DNA of 64,000 nt from Chloroflexota bacterium (lineage in GTDB: Bacteria; Chloroflexota; UBA11872; VXOZ01), in contig JAAXIC010000030.1 of NCBI GenBank assembly GCA_012270555.1, positions 127,103-191,102 on the forward strand, in the 5' to 3' direction. The translations under genes and the position numbers were made by a program. The notes under the pieces were generated by a model. It searched no databases and was not told where the DNA came from. It saw only the letters and a list, made by a program, of their open reading frames with translations. Below, in pieces: positions 1-8,326 of this stretch (positions within the stretch are counted from its first letter, which is position 1; the number at the start of each line of letters is the position of its first letter).

Positions 1-1
1 G

Positions 2-148
2 AGGCGGGACGGCACCGTCGCCTGCTGGGGGCGCGATGTCTTTGGCCAGTCCACGCCGCCGGCCGGGGAATTCACCTCCGTCAGCGCCGGCTTCTACCAC
101 ACCTGCGGGGTGAGGCGGGACGGCACCGCCGCCTGTTGGGGGCGCTAA
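2..148 (+). CDS. RCC1-repeat (beta-propeller) protein, C-terminal fragment
   Basis: This is the last 48 codons of a gene that begins before the window. The sequence contains two copies of a repeat unit reading (G)VRRDGTxACWGR, separated by a DVFGQSTPPAGEF-type stretch and a YHTCGV motif. That is the signature of bacterial RCC1/BLIP-II-like repeats, which fold into beta-propellers and are often found in secreted or surface proteins. The second repeat runs straight into a TAA stop, so the protein ends on a repeat blade. Function cannot be deduced from the fragment; protein-protein binding is typical of the fold. Confidence 0.8.
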   Translation, partial: RRDGTVACWGRDVFGQSTPPAGEFTSVSAGFYHTCGVRRDGTAACWGR

Positions 149-373
149 GTCCCGGGGACCGGGAGGATGAGGGCGGGCCGGTCGACACGGGGTGGCATGT
201 CTTCGACGTACAGGCTCGGACTCCCTGTAACGTGCGGATCTAGCGGTCACAGAAACCCCATGCCACAGTCGAAGACGGTTCTGTCTATCATGCATGTTGG
301 TGAGCAGAGTTTGCGCCGACCCATTGGAGGGATATGGGAAACGGCAGCGTGGTAGGCCGGACGGGACGAGGCG

Positions 374-907
374 ATGGCGTTATCGATTGGTGTGATAGTG
401 GAGCGATGCGCGACCTGGCGTGTAGCGGCTGCGGCATTGGTTGGCGTCGTTGCTTGCGCGGTGGGGCTCGCTTGGCGACAGGCTCGGCTGGCGGGACTGG
501 ACCTGCTCGACAGTCGGGGCTGGTACACACCCGGAGAAGCGGCGGCCCTGTTCAATGCCCTCGACCGGCTCGACGCGAGCGCAAGGGTCGTCTATGCGAC
601 GACCGCGCTCACCATCGACATGGTCTTTCCGGCCTCCTACGGTCTGCTCTTCGCAATCCTGCTCTTCTGGCTGTTTCGAGGCAGGGTACTGCTGTATCTG
701 CTGCCGCTGGCGCTCGCCTTGGCGGATGCGCTGGAGAATATCACCATCGCGGCGCTGGCGCTAAGCCATGACGGTACGCCGTCTCCGCTGGCATGGCTGG
801 CCGCCGTGTTCACCCTGGTCAAGACAGTGCTGTTTGTGGCAACGCTGGCTGCGACATGCGTCGGCGGGATGCGCTGGCTGTGGATTCGCATGCGGCACGT
901 ACGCTGA
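374..907 (+). CDS. Small integral membrane protein of unknown function
   Basis: A 177-residue protein with about four predicted membrane segments: near residues 15-35, 75-100, 103-125 and 135-160. The loop after the first helix contains LDLLDSRGWYTPGEAA. I do not recognise the family. A purine-rich stretch (gggacgaggcg) directly precedes the ATG and could act as a ribosome binding site. The coding frame is open from a clear start and the hydrophobic pattern is regular, so it is likely real. It stands alone: the RCC1 gene before it ends 225 bases upstream and the next gene is more than 600 bases downstream. Confidence 0.6.
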   Translation: MALSIGVIVERCATWRVAAAALVGVVACAVGLAWRQARLAGLDLLDSRGWYTPGEAAALFNALDRLDASARVVYATTALTIDMVFPASYGLLFAILLFWLFRGRVLLYLLPLALALADALENITIAALALSHDGTPSPLAWLAAVFTLVKTVLFVATLAATCVGGMRWLWIRMRHVR

Positions 908-1554
908 CCAGGAAAAGTACCCCTTACCGATGCCGCGTACGGTTATCAGGCACGTTCCGCTTTGAATACTCCAAAGTCCGGTAGACTACAGTGCCATCTC
1001 CCATCAAAAAGGTCGCCATTCGGTCTGCTTAGGCCCACCGCGCTCCACCCTTTGGACTTAAAGTCCCCAATAACTTCCAGATCGCTCGGTCGTCTGACAA
1101 AGACAGACCCCGCGCCGGGTGGTGGTGTAGCGCGGGGTCTTGGGGATAGTGGAATGGGTCGCAAACAATCGAACCACAGGCATTCTGCCTCGGAAATCGG
1201 CCTAGCCGGTCGCCCGGCGGGCACACCCGAGGGTCTAAGCGAACGTATGGTACAATGCTTGCTCCAATTCGTAAGTTTGTCTGCGGCCACGAGTTGCCGC
1301 GCGCCGCGCTTGTTCGCAGTAATTCATAATATCCAAATTTGTGAAGTATTATAGCACATACGTGTTATTCTATGTGCCATTCCTCTTCTGAATCTCCGTC
1401 TTCTTTTGCCTTGTTGTACGTCGATTTGTCTGGTACCATTGGGAAACTTCATATCCCGGACTTAAGCTAAACTGGATTCCAATAGCGCCTCTGTGGTGTC
1501 ATAGACGAACTGTGATAAAAGACCCTAATGTCGATAAAATCTGACTAAAGGGTT
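908..1554. other. Gene-free stretch with inverted repeats
   Basis: No convincing gene. An open frame at 962-1354 lacks a ribosome binding site and crosses a hairpin, so it was not called. The stretch holds an 11-bp perfect inverted repeat (1105-1115 with 1130-1140) and a smaller one, GCACATA with TATGTGC, at 1354-1377. The second half is clearly more AT-rich and probably carries the promoter of the downstream LuxR-type regulator. Confidence 0.5.
1105..1140. repeat. GC-rich hairpin (11-bp stem, 14-base loop)
   Basis: AGACCCCGCGC pairs perfectly with GCGCGGGGTCT across a 14-base loop. No T-run follows on either strand, so it does not look like a simple intrinsic terminator. It could be an RNA structural element. 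Confidence 0.5.
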
Positions 1555-2355
1555 GTGCACGGGGTTGAAAAGGTTGTCACGAGCCGGATTGGAATGCCGG
1601 AGGCATCTCTTGACTACCATCCAGAATCCACCCATCCATGCAATCCAGCGTGGTCGCGGCCCATGACTGCGACTGGGTTGCTTTCAGCTCTGGCTAACGC
1701 TTCCTGCGGCGCATACGGGGTCACCGTGGACCAGACCATTATCTTCTGGAATCGCGCTGCGGAGCGGATACTAGGCTATCCTTCCCAGGAGGTCTTAGGC
1801 CGCCGCTGCTATGAGGTGGTGGGCGGCATAGCTCCAGGCGCTTTGGCGCCGCAGTGTGTGAAAGGTTGCCCTTCGATCCGCTACTTGCGGGCCGGTCTGG
1901 TGCCGGCCATGTCACGACTTCAGGTGCTATGTTCTTCCGGTGAGCGCAAATGGGTCAACATTATGCCCATGGTGGTATCGGGCGTCTTCAAGAACGCACC
2001 CCTCCTCGTGCACCTCTTCGACGATCAAGCGGGATCAGAGGACTTCGACGCAGCCAAAGCAACGCTGCGGGGCGCGTTGGTCGCGGGAGGCGCGGATATT
2101 TTTTCGGACGCTCCGACCACACCCGCGCCTCCCGCGGAGACTCCAATTCTGACCGAGCGGGAGCAAGAAGTGCTCCGTTTGATGGCGCTTGGCTGGGCCA
2201 CCCCACAGATTGCCGTGGAACTGGGCATCAGCCGACACACCGTGCGCAACCACATTCGCAATCTGCGCAAGAAACTCCAAGCCAGCACCAAGCTGGAGGC
2301 GGTGGTCACCGGCATACGCCTGGGCATCCTGCCTGTTAACAGCCTCTCGCCTTAG
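1555..2355 (+). CDS. PAS domain, LuxR-type helix-turn-helix regulator
   Basis: A 266-residue predicted transcription factor. Residues about 45-155 form a PAS-like sensor domain, with the typical FWNRAAERILGY segment followed by a GR-x-CYEVVGG motif. Cysteines lie near 84, 101 and 105 and again near 123, which could bind a cofactor or metal. Residues about 198-258 are a LuxR/GerE helix-turn-helix: LTEREQEVLRLMALG, then GISRHTVRNHIRNLRKKL. There is no receiver domain, so signal input would be through PAS. The annotated start is GTG; in-frame ATG codons at 1594 and 1663 are alternatives and only the latter would trim the protein to the domain edge. The gene is followed by an ion channel gene on the same strand 112 bases later. 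Ligand and targets are unknown. Confidence 0.85.
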   Translation: MHGVEKVVTSRIGMPEASLDYHPESTHPCNPAWSRPMTATGLLSALANASCGAYGVTVDQTIIFWNRAAERILGYPSQEVLGRRCYEVVGGIAPGALAPQCVKGCPSIRYLRAGLVPAMSRLQVLCSSGERKWVNIMPMVVSGVFKNAPLLVHLFDDQAGSEDFDAAKATLRGALVAGGADIFSDAPTTPAPPAETPILTEREQEVLRLMALGWATPQIAVELGISRHTVRNHIRNLRKKLQASTKLEAVVTGIRLGILPVNSLSP

Positions 2356-2467
2356 AGTAATCGCATGGCGCGCTATCATATTCAATGACTCTCATCGCGC
2401 TTAGCTTCCTGAGGGCCGATTGCGCGAACATCCACTTCGAGACTTCACGAAGCGAAGATTTCCGGTA

Positions 2468-3274
2468 ATGGATAGGCTTACAAACATAGCCCGCCGAATA
2501 ACAGATGCGCGCGCCTTTGAAATCGGCATCATTGCCATCATCATCATAAATGCGATTCTGCTAGGCGTTGGCACCTCCCACACTTTGGAGCAGCAGTACG
2601 GCACGTGGATACACCTCTTTTACGAGATAGCCTTGGGCATATTTGTGCTGGAGGCGCTGCTCAAGATGTTTGCTTCCTCGCCGCGCGTTGTTGGGTACTT
2701 TCGTGACGGCTGGAATGTCTTTGACTTTCTCGTAATCGTCCTCGCCTTGATACCGGCGACCGGACAGTTTGCCACCATTGCCCGGCTCGCGCGCCTGTTG
2801 CGGGTCTTGCGTCTCGTCTCCGCGATTCGCGACCTGCGGCTTATTGTTACCGCGCTTGTCCATTCGATTCCCAGCGTAGGGCACGTCATCATGCTGATGA
2901 GCATCATCGTGTACATCTACGCCATCATCGGCTACCACCTCTTCAGCGAACACGATCCGGAGAACTGGCGCAATCTCGGCATGTCCGTCCTGACACTCTT
3001 CAATGTCATTACGCTGGAGGGCTGGACGGTGGTCATGTTCAAAGCCATGGAACTCCACCCCCTCGCGTGGGTGTACTTCGTTAGCTTTGTCGTTGTTGGC
3101 ACATTCGTCATAATCAACCTGTTCATCGCCATCATCATCAACAACCTGGATGAAGCGAAGCTCGAACGCCTCCGCGACTTTGAGACCCCAGTGTCAAAGG
3201 AAGAATTGCTGCGCGAACTCCGCGCCACGCAAGACGCCCTGCAAAGACTTGAGCAGCGTCTAAAGGATGACTAG
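2468..3274 (+). CDS. Single-domain voltage-gated cation channel (NaChBac/NavAb type)
   Basis: A 268-residue protein with the six-helix ion transport architecture. Counting from an alternative TTG start at 2420, S4 carries arginines at 122, 125, 128 and 131, one every third residue. The pore loop has the selectivity filter TLEGWT at 198-203 between S5 and S6. S6 is followed by a charged coiled-coil-like tail (KEELLRELRATQDALQRLEQ), as in bacterial sodium channels, where it helps tetramerise four copies in the inner membrane. NaChBac-family filters usually read LESW; here glycine replaces serine, which may alter Na/Ca selectivity. The ATG at 2468 gives the usual family length; the TTG at 2420 has a GAGGG ahead of it and would add 16 residues. 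Confidence 0.9.
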   Translation: MDRLTNIARRITDARAFEIGIIAIIIINAILLGVGTSHTLEQQYGTWIHLFYEIALGIFVLEALLKMFASSPRVVGYFRDGWNVFDFLVIVLALIPATGQFATIARLARLLRVLRLVSAIRDLRLIVTALVHSIPSVGHVIMLMSIIVYIYAIIGYHLFSEHDPENWRNLGMSVLTLFNVITLEGWTVVMFKAMELHPLAWVYFVSFVVVGTFVIINLFIAIIINNLDEAKLERLRDFETPVSKEELLRELRATQDALQRLEQRLKDD

Positions 3275-3490
3275 GTTAACCCTTCCCATTGGTCATTACT
3301 TGTGGTTTCCCTTGCCGGCCCCTGTGCCCACACATTGCAATCAACTTCGGCTCGCGACAAATTCGCGTCTTCGTTGCTCCATCCGGAGCCGGAGACCCTT
3401 TCTTGGTAGAATTACACCAACCATTCGCGGGCAAGGAATTGTATAATATCCTGTATCCGTGATCGGAGATAGGCCCGGAGGCGCCATCCA

Positions 3491-5236
3491 ATGGCTACTG
3501 CAGCCTCGCAGAGTCCCCGTTACGAGGCACACGAAAACCCGCCGTTCCTAGCCTCGCTGGGGTACGGGTTCCAGTTCAGTCTGCTTGCCTCCGCCACTCT
3601 GCTGGTTACGCCCGTTATCGTGGCCAAGGCATCGGGCAGAGACGACTCTTACCTCCTCTGGATGGTCTTTGCCTCGCTGCTCGTGGTGGGCATCACCACA
3701 CTGCTGCAGGTCCGCCGGATCGGACCCGTCGGCGGTCGCGCCGTGTTGCCCATGTTTACGGCGGCTTTTTCCATTCCGTTTTGCATTACGGCGGTGGTTG
3801 ATGGGGGCCCCGCGACCCTTGGGATGCTGGTCGTCGTTTCCGGCATCTGCCAACTGATCATCTCCAAGTGGCTCTTCATCTTGCGGCGCGTCGTCACGCC
3901 CACGGTCGGCGGCACGGTGATGATGATTCTCTCCGTAACCCTGGCATCCGTTGTCTTCGCGCTGTTGGACGAAGCTTCCACAGCAGAGCCCACTTCCGCG
4001 ACGGTGACCGCGCTGGTTACGCTCCTTGTAGTTTCCGTGCTCACCTTCCGCGGAAATCCCGTGCTGCGCCTGTGGGCGGCTCCAATTAGCATTGTCGTCG
4101 GCTGTATCGTTGCCGCCAGTTTTGGCGCCTATGACTTTGACAGGGTCCTGCAGGCGCCGTGGGTGGGCTTGCCTTCCGAGGTGCCGGACCTCACGCCGGA
4201 CTTTGGCATCCCGTTTTGGACGATCTTGCCCTCGTTCGTCTTTCTGGGCATCATCATCTCTATTCAGGCCAACGGCGAATCTATCGCGCTGCAACGAGTG
4301 TCGAGCCGCGAGCCCAAGGCCATCGACTTTCGCCAGGTGCAAGGTACGCTGGCCGGCGGCGGCATTGGCAACATCCTCAGCGGCATCGTGGGCGCGGTGC
4401 CTCTCATCATCCATCCCGGCACAGTCGCCTTCACGCAAGTCACCAGTGTTGCCTCCCGCCGCGTCGGGTATCTCATCGGCAGCCTCTTCATTCTCATGGC
4501 CTTCGTGCCCAAGGTTTCCGGCTTGCTCAGCACCATCCCCGGGCCCGTGATGGCAGGCTATCTCACCCTGGTGACCGGTACGCTCTTCGTGGACGGCGCG
4601 CAGCTAGTCATTCAAAGCGAACAGAACCGCCAGAAAGTCGTGGTGGCGGGGGTTGCCTTCTGGGTCGGTGCCGCCTTTCAATTCAAGCTGTTCGCCCTGC
4701 CGGAACTAGGTCCCGTGTGGGATACGCTGCTCAAGAGCGGCATCTCCACCGGCGGGTTCCTCGCCATCATCATGCTCCTCTTCCTGGAATTCACGTCCCA
4801 CCGCAGCATGCGCTTCAGTTCCCGGCTGAATATCGATGTGCTGCCCGACCTCAATGAGTTCATCACCGAGTTTTCTAAGAGCAGAGGTTGGAACCAAGCC
4901 ATGACCGACCGGCTCATGGCAGTGGGAGAAGAGACCCTCCTCACGCTTGCTCCTCTCGACCTCGACCTGGACAGCGACGAGGAGGAAGGTGACGATCGGC
5001 TGCTCGTCGTGCTCGCCTCCAGCGACGGCCCCGTCGCCGACCTGGAATTCATCGGCGGCGGCGACGAGGAAAACCTGGAAGACCGCATCCGCCAACTCCA
5101 GCAACACGACTCCGAGACCCCCATCGAACAGGAACTCTCCCTCCGCCTCCTCCGCGGCTTCGCCGACTCCGTCCAGCACAAGCAGTACCAGGACAACGAC
5201 GTCATCACCGTCCGCGTTACCGCGCCGGAATCTTAG
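3491..5236 (+). CDS. NCS2-family nucleobase permease with C-terminal kinase-like ATPase-fold domain
   Basis: A 581-residue protein. Residues about 1-440 have the 12-14 membrane segments of the xanthine/uracil/ascorbate permease family (nucleobase:cation symporter 2), including a QANGES segment after TM7-8 and a GIVGAVPLIIHPGT region. Residues about 445-581 are soluble and look like a degenerate RsbW/SpoIIAB-type HATPase domain. There is an N-box-like helix (AMTDRLMAVGEETLLTL), a central strand pair, and a closing ELSLRLLRGFADSVQH ... VITVRV block that resembles the G2-helix end of anti-sigma kinases. Normal family members lack this tail. A TATAAT-like -10 element lies at 3442 and a GGAGG sits 8 bases before the ATG. 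Substrate is not determinable; the C-domain assignment is inference from pattern. Confidence 0.8.
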   Translation: MATAASQSPRYEAHENPPFLASLGYGFQFSLLASATLLVTPVIVAKASGRDDSYLLWMVFASLLVVGITTLLQVRRIGPVGGRAVLPMFTAAFSIPFCITAVVDGGPATLGMLVVVSGICQLIISKWLFILRRVVTPTVGGTVMMILSVTLASVVFALLDEASTAEPTSATVTALVTLLVVSVLTFRGNPVLRLWAAPISIVVGCIVAASFGAYDFDRVLQAPWVGLPSEVPDLTPDFGIPFWTILPSFVFLGIIISIQANGESIALQRVSSREPKAIDFRQVQGTLAGGGIGNILSGIVGAVPLIIHPGTVAFTQVTSVASRRVGYLIGSLFILMAFVPKVSGLLSTIPGPVMAGYLTLVTGTLFVDGAQLVIQSEQNRQKVVVAGVAFWVGAAFQFKLFALPELGPVWDTLLKSGISTGGFLAIIMLLFLEFTSHRSMRFSSRLNIDVLPDLNEFITEFSKSRGWNQAMTDRLMAVGEETLLTLAPLDLDLDSDEEEGDDRLLVVLASSDGPVADLEFIGGGDEENLEDRIRQLQQHDSETPIEQELSLRLLRGFADSVQHKQYQDNDVITVRVTAPES

Positions 5237-5527
5237 CTTGCCAGTTCTTAAGTTTCCACAACTGAGCTGTTCGTCCGGCCATCGTTTTCGGTTCTGCGGC
5301 CTCACCACGGCAAGTCGTCTGCAACTGTTGGCAGTGTTCTCAAGTATCTTCTTGATGGCTTCTCGCTGAGCCTACGAGGGGTTTTGGTAATGTTCACCAG
5401 TCTCAAGCAGTGTCCAACGGTCACTGAAGCAAATTGCTCGGCGCAGATCGTGTCTGCTGCGGGATCCTCTGTATTCTGAATTGGACTTTATGTTGCCAAA
5501 ATGCACACGTCGTATGATAATTGACGC

Positions 5528-5812
5528 ATGAGCGTTTGCTTCGACTGGAGCACAGAGAAGAACCAATGGCTCAATGAGCAGCGGGGGCTCTCGTTCGAGC
5601 GCGTTGTCTCCGCCATTGAGCAGGGCTGTTTGGTAGACGTTCTGGAGCACCCAAACCAGGATCGCTACCCGGGGCAAATGATCTACGTCGTGGAAATTGA
5701 CGAGTATCTTCATCTCGTGCCTTTCGTGACGCAGGCCGATGGCACGCGCTTTCTAAAGACGATCATTCCCAGCCGGAAGACGATGAGAAACTACCAGAGG
5801 AGGCTACCGTGA
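5528..5812 (+). CDS. BrnT-like toxin of a type II toxin-antitoxin pair
   Basis: A 94-residue protein matching the BrnT/DUF497 pattern: FDWSTEKNQWLNEQRGLSFE at the N-terminus, a central YVVEIDEYLHLVPFV strand pair, and a terminal FLKTIIPSRKT segment. BrnT proteins are small ribonuclease toxins with a RelE-like fold. As in brnTA operons, the toxin gene comes first. Its stop overlaps the GTG start of the following ribbon-helix-helix gene by one GTGA unit. The toxin identity is based on family resemblance; catalytic residues were not verified. Confidence 0.75.
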   Translation: MSVCFDWSTEKNQWLNEQRGLSFERVVSAIEQGCLVDVLEHPNQDRYPGQMIYVVEIDEYLHLVPFVTQADGTRFLKTIIPSRKTMRNYQRRLP

Positions 5813-6084
5813 ACGACGAGACGAGCGCGGAAGAGCGTGACATTCTCGCTCGCTTTGAGCGGGGCGAGTTGCGTTCCACACCAGATGCGGAACGCGAGGT
5901 CGAGACCGCCCGTCAGGCGGCGCGCAATACGTTCAATAAGACCAAGCGGGTGAACTTGCGCGTAACCGAGCGTGACTTCAACCTCGCCCACTCCCGCGCC
6001 AGGGAAGAAGGCATACCCTATCAAACCCTGCTCTCCAGCGTGATTCATAAATACCTCTCCGGTCGACTGACCGAGAAACGTTAG
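5809..6084 (+). CDS. Antitoxin partner of the BrnT-like toxin (ribbon-helix-helix type)
   Basis: A 91-residue, highly charged protein. The second half, KRVNLRVTERDFNLAHSRAR followed by EGIPYQTLLSSVIHKYLSG, is the beta-strand plus two-helix DNA-binding unit of CopG/BrnA-like antitoxins. The acidic, helical first half would wrap the toxin. The GTG start lies inside the toxin stop codon, so the pair is translationally coupled. The family predicts autorepression of the operon by the antitoxin or the complex. Confidence 0.75.
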   Translation: MNDETSAEERDILARFERGELRSTPDAEREVETARQAARNTFNKTKRVNLRVTERDFNLAHSRAREEGIPYQTLLSSVIHKYLSGRLTEKR

Positions 6085-6328
6085 CCCGCCACCGCGTTGG
6101 GTACAACGCATCGGAGCGAAACGTGACTAAGTTCAACATCTTCGTGATTTTCGAGTTCGATAAAGTCAAGGACCTCAAGAGCAGCTTCTACACGCAGGCA
6201 CTGTTCCGACTAACCCCCACTCCAACCGGCTCGTCGACATATCGGAGTGATGGCGAAAGAGACTTGACCTCAGAAGCAGTGATGTGTAAGATTCATACAC
6301 ATACCTAACTTTGGCAGGGACATAGCAA

Positions 6329-6604
6329 ATGGCCAGAGTCCAGTTGATAATTCCCGATGAAGACCGTGACCGGTTTGTTCAGCAGGCGCGCAAGGAGGGC
6401 ATGACCTTCAGCGCGTGGCTACGGGCCGCCGCTCGTGCCCGGCTCGAAGAACGACAGCGAGTCGAGCGGTTCGAGTCGCCGGAGGACCTGAGGCGGTTCT
6501 TCGACGAATGCGACTCACGGCGTGGGCCCGGCGTGGAACCGGATTGGGAAGAACATCTCCGGACACTGCAAGAATCGATAACCGACGGCCTGCCCAACGT
6601 ATGA
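6329..6604 (+). CDS. VapB-like antitoxin
   Basis: A 91-residue protein opening with MARVQLIIPDEDRDRFVQQA and GMTFSAWLRAAARARLEE, a ribbon-helix-helix fold typical of CopG-type antitoxins. A long acidic tail ends at the overlapping ATGA junction with the PIN-domain gene. Together they make a standard VapBC-type module. It sits 244 bases after the BrnT/antitoxin pair, with nothing recognisable between them. Confidence 0.75.
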   Translation: MARVQLIIPDEDRDRFVQQARKEGMTFSAWLRAAARARLEERQRVERFESPEDLRRFFDECDSRRGPGVEPDWEEHLRTLQESITDGLPNV

Positions 6605-7002
6605 TCTTCGTCGACACCAACGTCTTCATGTATGCGGTCGGAAAACCACATCCGCTTAAATCCCGCGCCCGCGACTTCTTCGACGATTCCCTACGGAATT
6701 TCAGACCGCTCTGTACATCCGCCGAGGTTCTGCAGGAGTTGATGCACGTCTACCTGCCCGTACGCATATATGATGTGCTCGAAGACGCCCTGGCTCTGAT
6801 CGAGCGAGCCGGCGTAGAAGTATGGCCCCTGGAAGAGGCCGACGTCATCCTCGCCCGCCAACTCCATGACCGGCATCCCACCCTCAGCGCCAGAGACCTT
6901 TGCCATCTCGCAAGCTGTCGCAGACGCGGCGTGAATGAGATCATGACCTTCGACCAAACGCTCGCTGCCGCCGGCTTGAAACTGGCAGAGAACCCCGAGT
7001 GA
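6601..7002 (+). CDS. VapC-like PIN-domain ribonuclease toxin
   Basis: A 133-residue PIN-domain protein. The metal-binding acidic residues expected of VapC toxins are present: D5 (FVDTN), E42 (AEVLQE), D99 (SARDLCHLA) and D118 (MTFDQTL). VapC toxins cleave tRNA or rRNA in a Mg-dependent way. The start codon ATG overlaps the antitoxin stop (ATGA), which fixes the start. A longer open frame extends upstream through the antitoxin gene but has no independent start signal. Confidence 0.85.
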   Translation: MIFVDTNVFMYAVGKPHPLKSRARDFFDDSLRNFRPLCTSAEVLQELMHVYLPVRIYDVLEDALALIERAGVEVWPLEEADVILARQLHDRHPTLSARDLCHLASCRRRGVNEIMTFDQTLAAAGLKLAENPE

Positions 7003-7011
7003 TAGCCGGCT

Positions 7012-7160
7012 TTGCTAGAGTTGTCGTACGGTTTCTATCCCTACCCCGGCTACATGCTCTCCGGCATAGAGTGGCTTGACCCTGTACCGGAACACTGGGG
7101 TGTTGCAGCAGTCAAGCGAAGCTACGCAATTCGACTTGGGAGAATGCTTCAAAATGGATC
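7012..7160 (+). pseudogene. Relic of a type I restriction specificity subunit (HsdS) N-terminus
   Basis: In the frame starting at 7012 the translation reads YPYPGYMLSGIEWLDPVPEH and then WGVAAVKRSYAIRLGRMLQN. The order SG(I/V)EWLG-x-VPEHW-x-V-x3-(K/R) followed by G(K/R)MLQ is the conserved opening of many type I restriction HsdS proteins. The similarity stops around 7160, where the frame continues as an out-of-frame shadow of the lipoprotein gene. The piece is far too short to work and has no HsdM or HsdR next to it. It is likely left over from a restriction locus beside the toxin-antitoxin genes. Confidence 0.5.
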
Positions 7161-8326
7161 AAATGCTCCAGGTAACATCGAGATTCAAGAACTCCATGCT
7201 GTTTGGAATCAGCATTCTGGCATTGTTGGTGCTGACCGTTGGCTGTCAGACCGCGCCGGGGTCGGTGGATGGGTCATTGGAAATCCCGTCCGGTCGGGAG
7301 CCAAATGCTTCGGTGAGCGGGACGGTGACGTATCGAGAGCGGATTGCGCTGACGCCGGGGGCGCGGCTGGTGGTGGAGTTGCGGGATGTGTCTTTGGCCG
7401 ACGCGGCGGCGCCGTTGATCGCGCGGCAGACCATCGAGAATCCCGGCCAGGTGCCGATCGCGTTCAGGGTGGAGTACAGCCGCGACGACATCAATTCCCG
7501 GAACACTTATGCGGTTCAAGCCAGAATTATCGAATCCGACGGGCGGCTGGCGTTCACTAACGATACGGCGTATGACGTGATCACTCGCGGCAATCCCAGC
7601 AATGTAGACATGTTGCTCGTGCTGGTGGAGCCGCCGCCCGACCAGGTAGAGGAAGGGCAGGACTGGCGCACGTGGGTAGAAGCGCCGGTGCATGTCGTCT
7701 GGGCAAACCTGCTACCAAACGAGCAGGTGCCTCTTCTGCGGATTGCCTACTACCAGTCAACCATCGAAGGCTGCGCCCGCCCGGGCAACGAGGAATTAAC
7801 GGTTGAGGGTACCGACATCATTGCCCGCGTCACGCTGATGCAGCCGCCGCCAACGAAGTGGGCCATCCCGTGCCACGAAGAGGTGGTGGAACTTGACACC
7901 ATTCTGCCTATCGACGCGCAACTCCAGCCCGAGCAGACGTACCGGGTGATCGTCAACGACCGGATTACGACCACACTCTCGTTCCCCAGACCCAATTTTC
8001 CTGCTTCCGAGCTTAGGGAATCACCCATCGAGCACGCGGAAATTGAAACCGTAGACCGTACACCCACCGCATACCAACTGCGCGTAATCTCAGGCATGCC
8101 CAGCGGCAGTTGCTCGCATTTCAACGGCTACGAGATCCGACGGGACAATTCCAACGCAATTGACGTCCGCATCACCCACCATTACGTCGTAGCAGAAGGC
8201 ATCGCTTGCACCACCGACTTTCCCATCATCGAGACCGTGGTCCCGCTCGGTTCCGACTTTGAGCAAGGTGTGGAATACACCGTGAGCGTGAACGGGGAGC
8301 ATAGTCAGTCCTTCGTTGCGCGGTAG
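7154..8326 (+). CDS. YbaY-domain lipoprotein
   Basis: A 390-residue predicted lipoprotein. Residues 1-30 form a signal peptide with a hydrophobic core (SMLFGISILALLVLTVGC) ending in a lipobox cysteine. The next ~110 residues match the YbaY/YscW family: SGTVTYRERIALTPGARLVVELRDVSLAD, then IPF-like strand pairs, QARI, and a VITRGNPSNVDMLLV ending. The remaining ~250 residues are beta-rich with pairs of cysteines and no family I recognise. The ATG at 7154 has GGGAGA ten bases upstream and gives a clean signal peptide; an upstream start at 7076 would bury it. The start lies on top of the HsdS relic. Confidence 0.75.
   Translation: MDQMLQVTSRFKNSMLFGISILALLVLTVGCQTAPGSVDGSLEIPSGREPNASVSGTVTYRERIALTPGARLVVELRDVSLADAAAPLIARQTIENPGQVPIAFRVEYSRDDINSRNTYAVQARIIESDGRLAFTNDTAYDVITRGNPSNVDMLLVLVEPPPDQVEEGQDWRTWVEAPVHVVWANLLPNEQVPLLRIAYYQSTIEGCARPGNEELTVEGTDIIARVTLMQPPPTKWAIPCHEEVVELDTILPIDAQLQPEQTYRVIVNDRITTTLSFPRPNFPASELRESPIEHAEIETVDRTPTAYQLRVISGMPSGSCSHFNGYEIRRDNSNAIDVRITHHYVVAEGIACTTDFPIIETVVPLGSDFEQGVEYTVSVNGEHSQSFVAR

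Noticed and set aside
962-1354. A 130-codon plus-strand open frame
   Set aside because: No ribosome site, crosses a GC hairpin, no family resemblance and inconsistent base composition.
3548-4438. A 296-codon minus-strand frame over the nucleobase permease
   Set aside because: Antisense to a clear membrane protein gene; very rich in charged and His residues as expected from shadow translation.
6123-6308. A 61-codon plus-strand frame between the two toxin-antitoxin pairs
   Set aside because: No ribosome binding site and no resemblance to an antitoxin or toxin; left as intergenic.
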